Assembly (NCBI RefSeq): GCF_003946545.1
Contig: NZ_RHOA01000015.1
Span: forward strand, 1-44,591
Direction of reading: 5' to 3'
Length of the DNA: 44,591 nt
From: Levilactobacillus tangyuanensis
Lineage (GTDB): Bacteria > Bacillota > Bacilli > Lactobacillales > Lactobacillaceae
In this document: positions 42,658-44,591 of the stretch, one piece after another
Position numbering within the stretch: position 1 is the stretch's first letter
Layout: every line of letters starts with the position of its first letter
Program-made: the position numbers and the translations under genes
The notes under the pieces: model-generated
The model's input: only the letters and a program-made list of their open reading frames with translations
Told to the model about the DNA's origin: nothing
Database searches by the model: none

Positions 42658-44436
42658 ATGACTAGCAAACTTCGCCGGCTCATTCTTACCGGCCTTTCAC
42701 TCGTACTAATTGGCGGGGTCTTGTCCCCGACCGTCGTCCAGGCGGCAACCACTGATTCAACGACTGATTCTGATCCCAGTAACACCGATGCCGCCGTTAC
42801 TTTCGGCGCGATACAAATGCCCTACGTCTTAATTACGGATAGCCATGGAACCACAACCAAGGTCCCCTGGTATCGCGACTTTAAGTCTCAGATAAATTCT
42901 CGCGACACAATTCTGGCAGATGATTTTGCCGATAACCTGAGCAAATCGGAGCCAGATCATTTCGACGCCTCAGAGACCGCTGGCCGAATGGCTGTTCTAG
43001 CAAAGTCTGGTATCACAGTGAAGCCTGACGAAAAATATGCTGACTATCTGCTGTCAACGGGCATGTATGGCAATGCTAAAAATTCTGCTGACATAACCGC
43101 CGTCTACGAAGCCACAACCTATGCTTATGCTTGGTTATTGGCATCGGCTGCCAAGGTCCAACTACATCAGACTAATTATACAAGCGTCCACGCCGATTTC
43201 ACTCGAAACGTCTTAGGAAGACTTGAGGGAGTAAAAGGTATGATCGGTAGTGATAACTTTGACATATTTAATAATGTTTTTTTGAATGAAAGCATCTTTA
43301 CCTCCCAGATGTCACTTTTATTACGCAACACCGCTGAATTCCACTTAGATAGTCTTACAGTTGATCAACTGGCTCAGTTGGACCCCACGGCTTCCGAAAA
43401 CGCCGAGGCTAAGTTACTACAAACACCGATGACTGATCTCATCACGACACAAGCCGACGGGACTTTACTAGCCGATGGGCTATTAAATAAATCTGACACG
43501 CCACACGCCTTTGTCCTTAAATCCGCAGCGTCCTATCCGACGGCCACCAGTAAGCCCGTCACCGTCCACTACATCGATGAACAAGGCAACTCCCTGAAGC
43601 CGGACAAGACCTTAACCGGTTCACTTGGTGACAGCTACAAGACGGCGCCCCTCAGCATCGCTGGCTACCAGCTCGTAAAGACGACCGGTGACGAATCTGG
43701 CAAATTCACCAGTTCCGATCAATCCGTCACCTACACCTACCGCAAGGCTGCGGCCGATGTTGTCGTTAAGAACAGCGTGGTCTACGCGACCAAGAAGATT
43801 GGTCTCTATGGGTCCCCAACTTTCAGTAAGAAGGCTCTCAAAGCTACTTACGCTAAGAAGTCACGGATGAACCGCCCCATGTTCGAGGTCATTGGCACTG
43901 TCACCTCTAAGAACGGCGTAAAGCGCTACAAGGTTAAGGACCTCAATGGTAAAGGATCCACCGGCTACATCACCGCCAACAGCGACTATGTCGCACCACT
44001 CTACTACGTCAAGAAACAAAGTAGGATTACCGTGATTAATCCTAGTGGTCTGAATTCTTATTCGACGAGTAGTCTGTCCGGCAAGTCGACCCACTACAAG
44101 CAAGGTAAAGTCCTCAAAGTAAAGAAGATCGTCAGCCATAACCTCACCACGCGCTTCCAACTCAGAAACGGTAAGTACGTCTCCGCCAACAAGAAACTGG
44201 TCATCACTGGCAAGTACACGATGCCTAAGCGCGTTCAAGCCAAGATGGCGATCAACCGTTACGGCACGGGCAACTTGACGAAGAAGAACCAACGCTTCGC
44301 CAAGAAGACCACCTTCACCGTTAAGGGCTGGGCCTACTCCAATGCTCACAATTTCCACAAGGGTGACACCCTACGCTACAAGGTTGCTGGTGGCTATATC
44401 ACTGGTAATTCCCGCTTTGTCAAAGCCCTCAAATAA
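42658..44436 (+). CDS. Secreted MucBP/DUF5776 surface protein
   Basis: A 592-residue surface protein: signal peptide (1-30, ending VQA-A), a large uncharacterised helical domain (about 40-290), a MucBP domain (about 297-365: VTVHYIDEQGNSLKP...TYTYRK) and a C-terminal region of basic DUF5776-type repeats (from about 375: two or three units of about 70 residues). MucBP domains bind mucin-like glycans. There is no LPXTG motif; the basic repeats probably hold the protein to the wall by charge. GAGG precedes the ATG. It may belong to lactobacillus adhesins. Confidence 0.82.
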   Translation: MTSKLRRLILTGLSLVLIGGVLSPTVVQAATTDSTTDSDPSNTDAAVTFGAIQMPYVLITDSHGTTTKVPWYRDFKSQINSRDTILADDFADNLSKSEPDHFDASETAGRMAVLAKSGITVKPDEKYADYLLSTGMYGNAKNSADITAVYEATTYAYAWLLASAAKVQLHQTNYTSVHADFTRNVLGRLEGVKGMIGSDNFDIFNNVFLNESIFTSQMSLLLRNTAEFHLDSLTVDQLAQLDPTASENAEAKLLQTPMTDLITTQADGTLLADGLLNKSDTPHAFVLKSAASYPTATSKPVTVHYIDEQGNSLKPDKTLTGSLGDSYKTAPLSIAGYQLVKTTGDESGKFTSSDQSVTYTYRKAAADVVVKNSVVYATKKIGLYGSPTFSKKALKATYAKKSRMNRPMFEVIGTVTSKNGVKRYKVKDLNGKGSTGYITANSDYVAPLYYVKKQSRITVINPSGLNSYSTSSLSGKSTHYKQGKVLKVKKIVSHNLTTRFQLRNGKYVSANKKLVITGKYTMPKRVQAKMAINRYGTGNLTKKNQRFAKKTTFTVKGWAYSNAHNFHKGDTLRYKVAGGYITGNSRFVKALK

Positions 44437-44458
44437 TCTCAATTTTCCAATAAATCCT

Positions 44459-44492
44459 CAGGTCAAGACGTCAATGTCTTGACCTGTTATTT
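44459..44492 (+). terminator. Terminator of the surface protein gene
   Basis: CAGGTCAAGAC / GTCTTGACCTG stem with loop GTCAAT, then TTATTTTT on the plus strand. Confidence 0.88.
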
Positions 44493-44512
44493 TTAACACG
44501 CTTTCATGTTCA

Positions 44513-44591
44513 GCGGGAGTGTCAAATTTTTTGTGTAAATGGAAGTCCTCTCCCATTAGCTAGCTTCTAATACATGGATTCTAACGTATCT
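44513..44591 (+). mobile_element. Possible left end of an IS256-like element
   Basis: GGGAGTGTCAAATTTTTTG followed by TGTAAATGG resembles the terminal inverted repeats of IS256-family elements, whose ends contain TTGTGTAAA. The window stops 80 bases later, so no transposase is visible and the call is tentative. Confidence 0.35.

Overview
The window reads as chromosome of a Lactobacillaceae species (moderate GC, strong AGGAGG-type ribosome binding sites, MucBP/DUF5776 surface protein, DUF1129 and DUF951 proteins, short CBS-less IMP dehydrogenase). The block rsmG-noc-parA-parB-DUF951-ychF-DUF1129, with guaB beyond it, is the conserved origin-proximal order of lactobacilli, so oriC is probably near, though no dnaA or full parS is visible. 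A relative of Levilactobacillus is my best guess; that is inference only.

Layout. 1-2000: two secreted coiled-coil paralogues (+). 2000-3160: AzlC/AzlD branched-chain amino-acid exporter (-). 3460-6520: very large YhgE/Pip envelope protein (-). 6870-10220: response regulator, histidine kinase and D-Ala-D-Ala carboxypeptidase in one run (-). 11320-12460: guaB (-). 12580-19920: three polytopic membrane glycosyltransferase-like proteins and two small secreted Ig-like proteins, containing a tandemly duplicated secreted protein plus glycosyltransferase module (-). 21190-26550: the origin-proximal par operon (-). 26770-34040: a metallophosphoesterase, a 31-residue membrane peptide and a nucleoside/purine salvage block (RihC hydrolase, NCS2 purine permease, NupC transporter, and a phosphopentomutase-like protein that lacks catalytic metal ligands) (-). 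34390-35020: no protein gene, but a promoter, a roughly 585-nt RNA closed by two nested 10-bp long-range helices, and a strong terminator: a giant structured RNA, possibly ROOL-like. 35340-37110: small accessory genes (-). 38010-44440: accessory genes including a YkvS-like protein, a MarR regulator, a ComK-like regulator, a helix-turn-helix protein, a MqsR/MqsA-like toxin-antitoxin pair with a palindromic operator, and a MucBP/DUF5776 surface protein. The last 80 bases may be the start of an IS256-like element.

The most striking feature is a family of at least 14 interspersed intergenic elements of about 150-200 bp, in both orientations. They share one fold: a closing stem, a first hairpin capped by a CC...CCGGT motif with a bulged T, and a second hairpin with a TAAG...CTAA A-A mismatch. 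Stem sequences change with compensation between copies, and G-U wobbles fit one strand only, so these look like copies of a structured RNA or RNA-encoding mobile repeat. I do not recognise the family.
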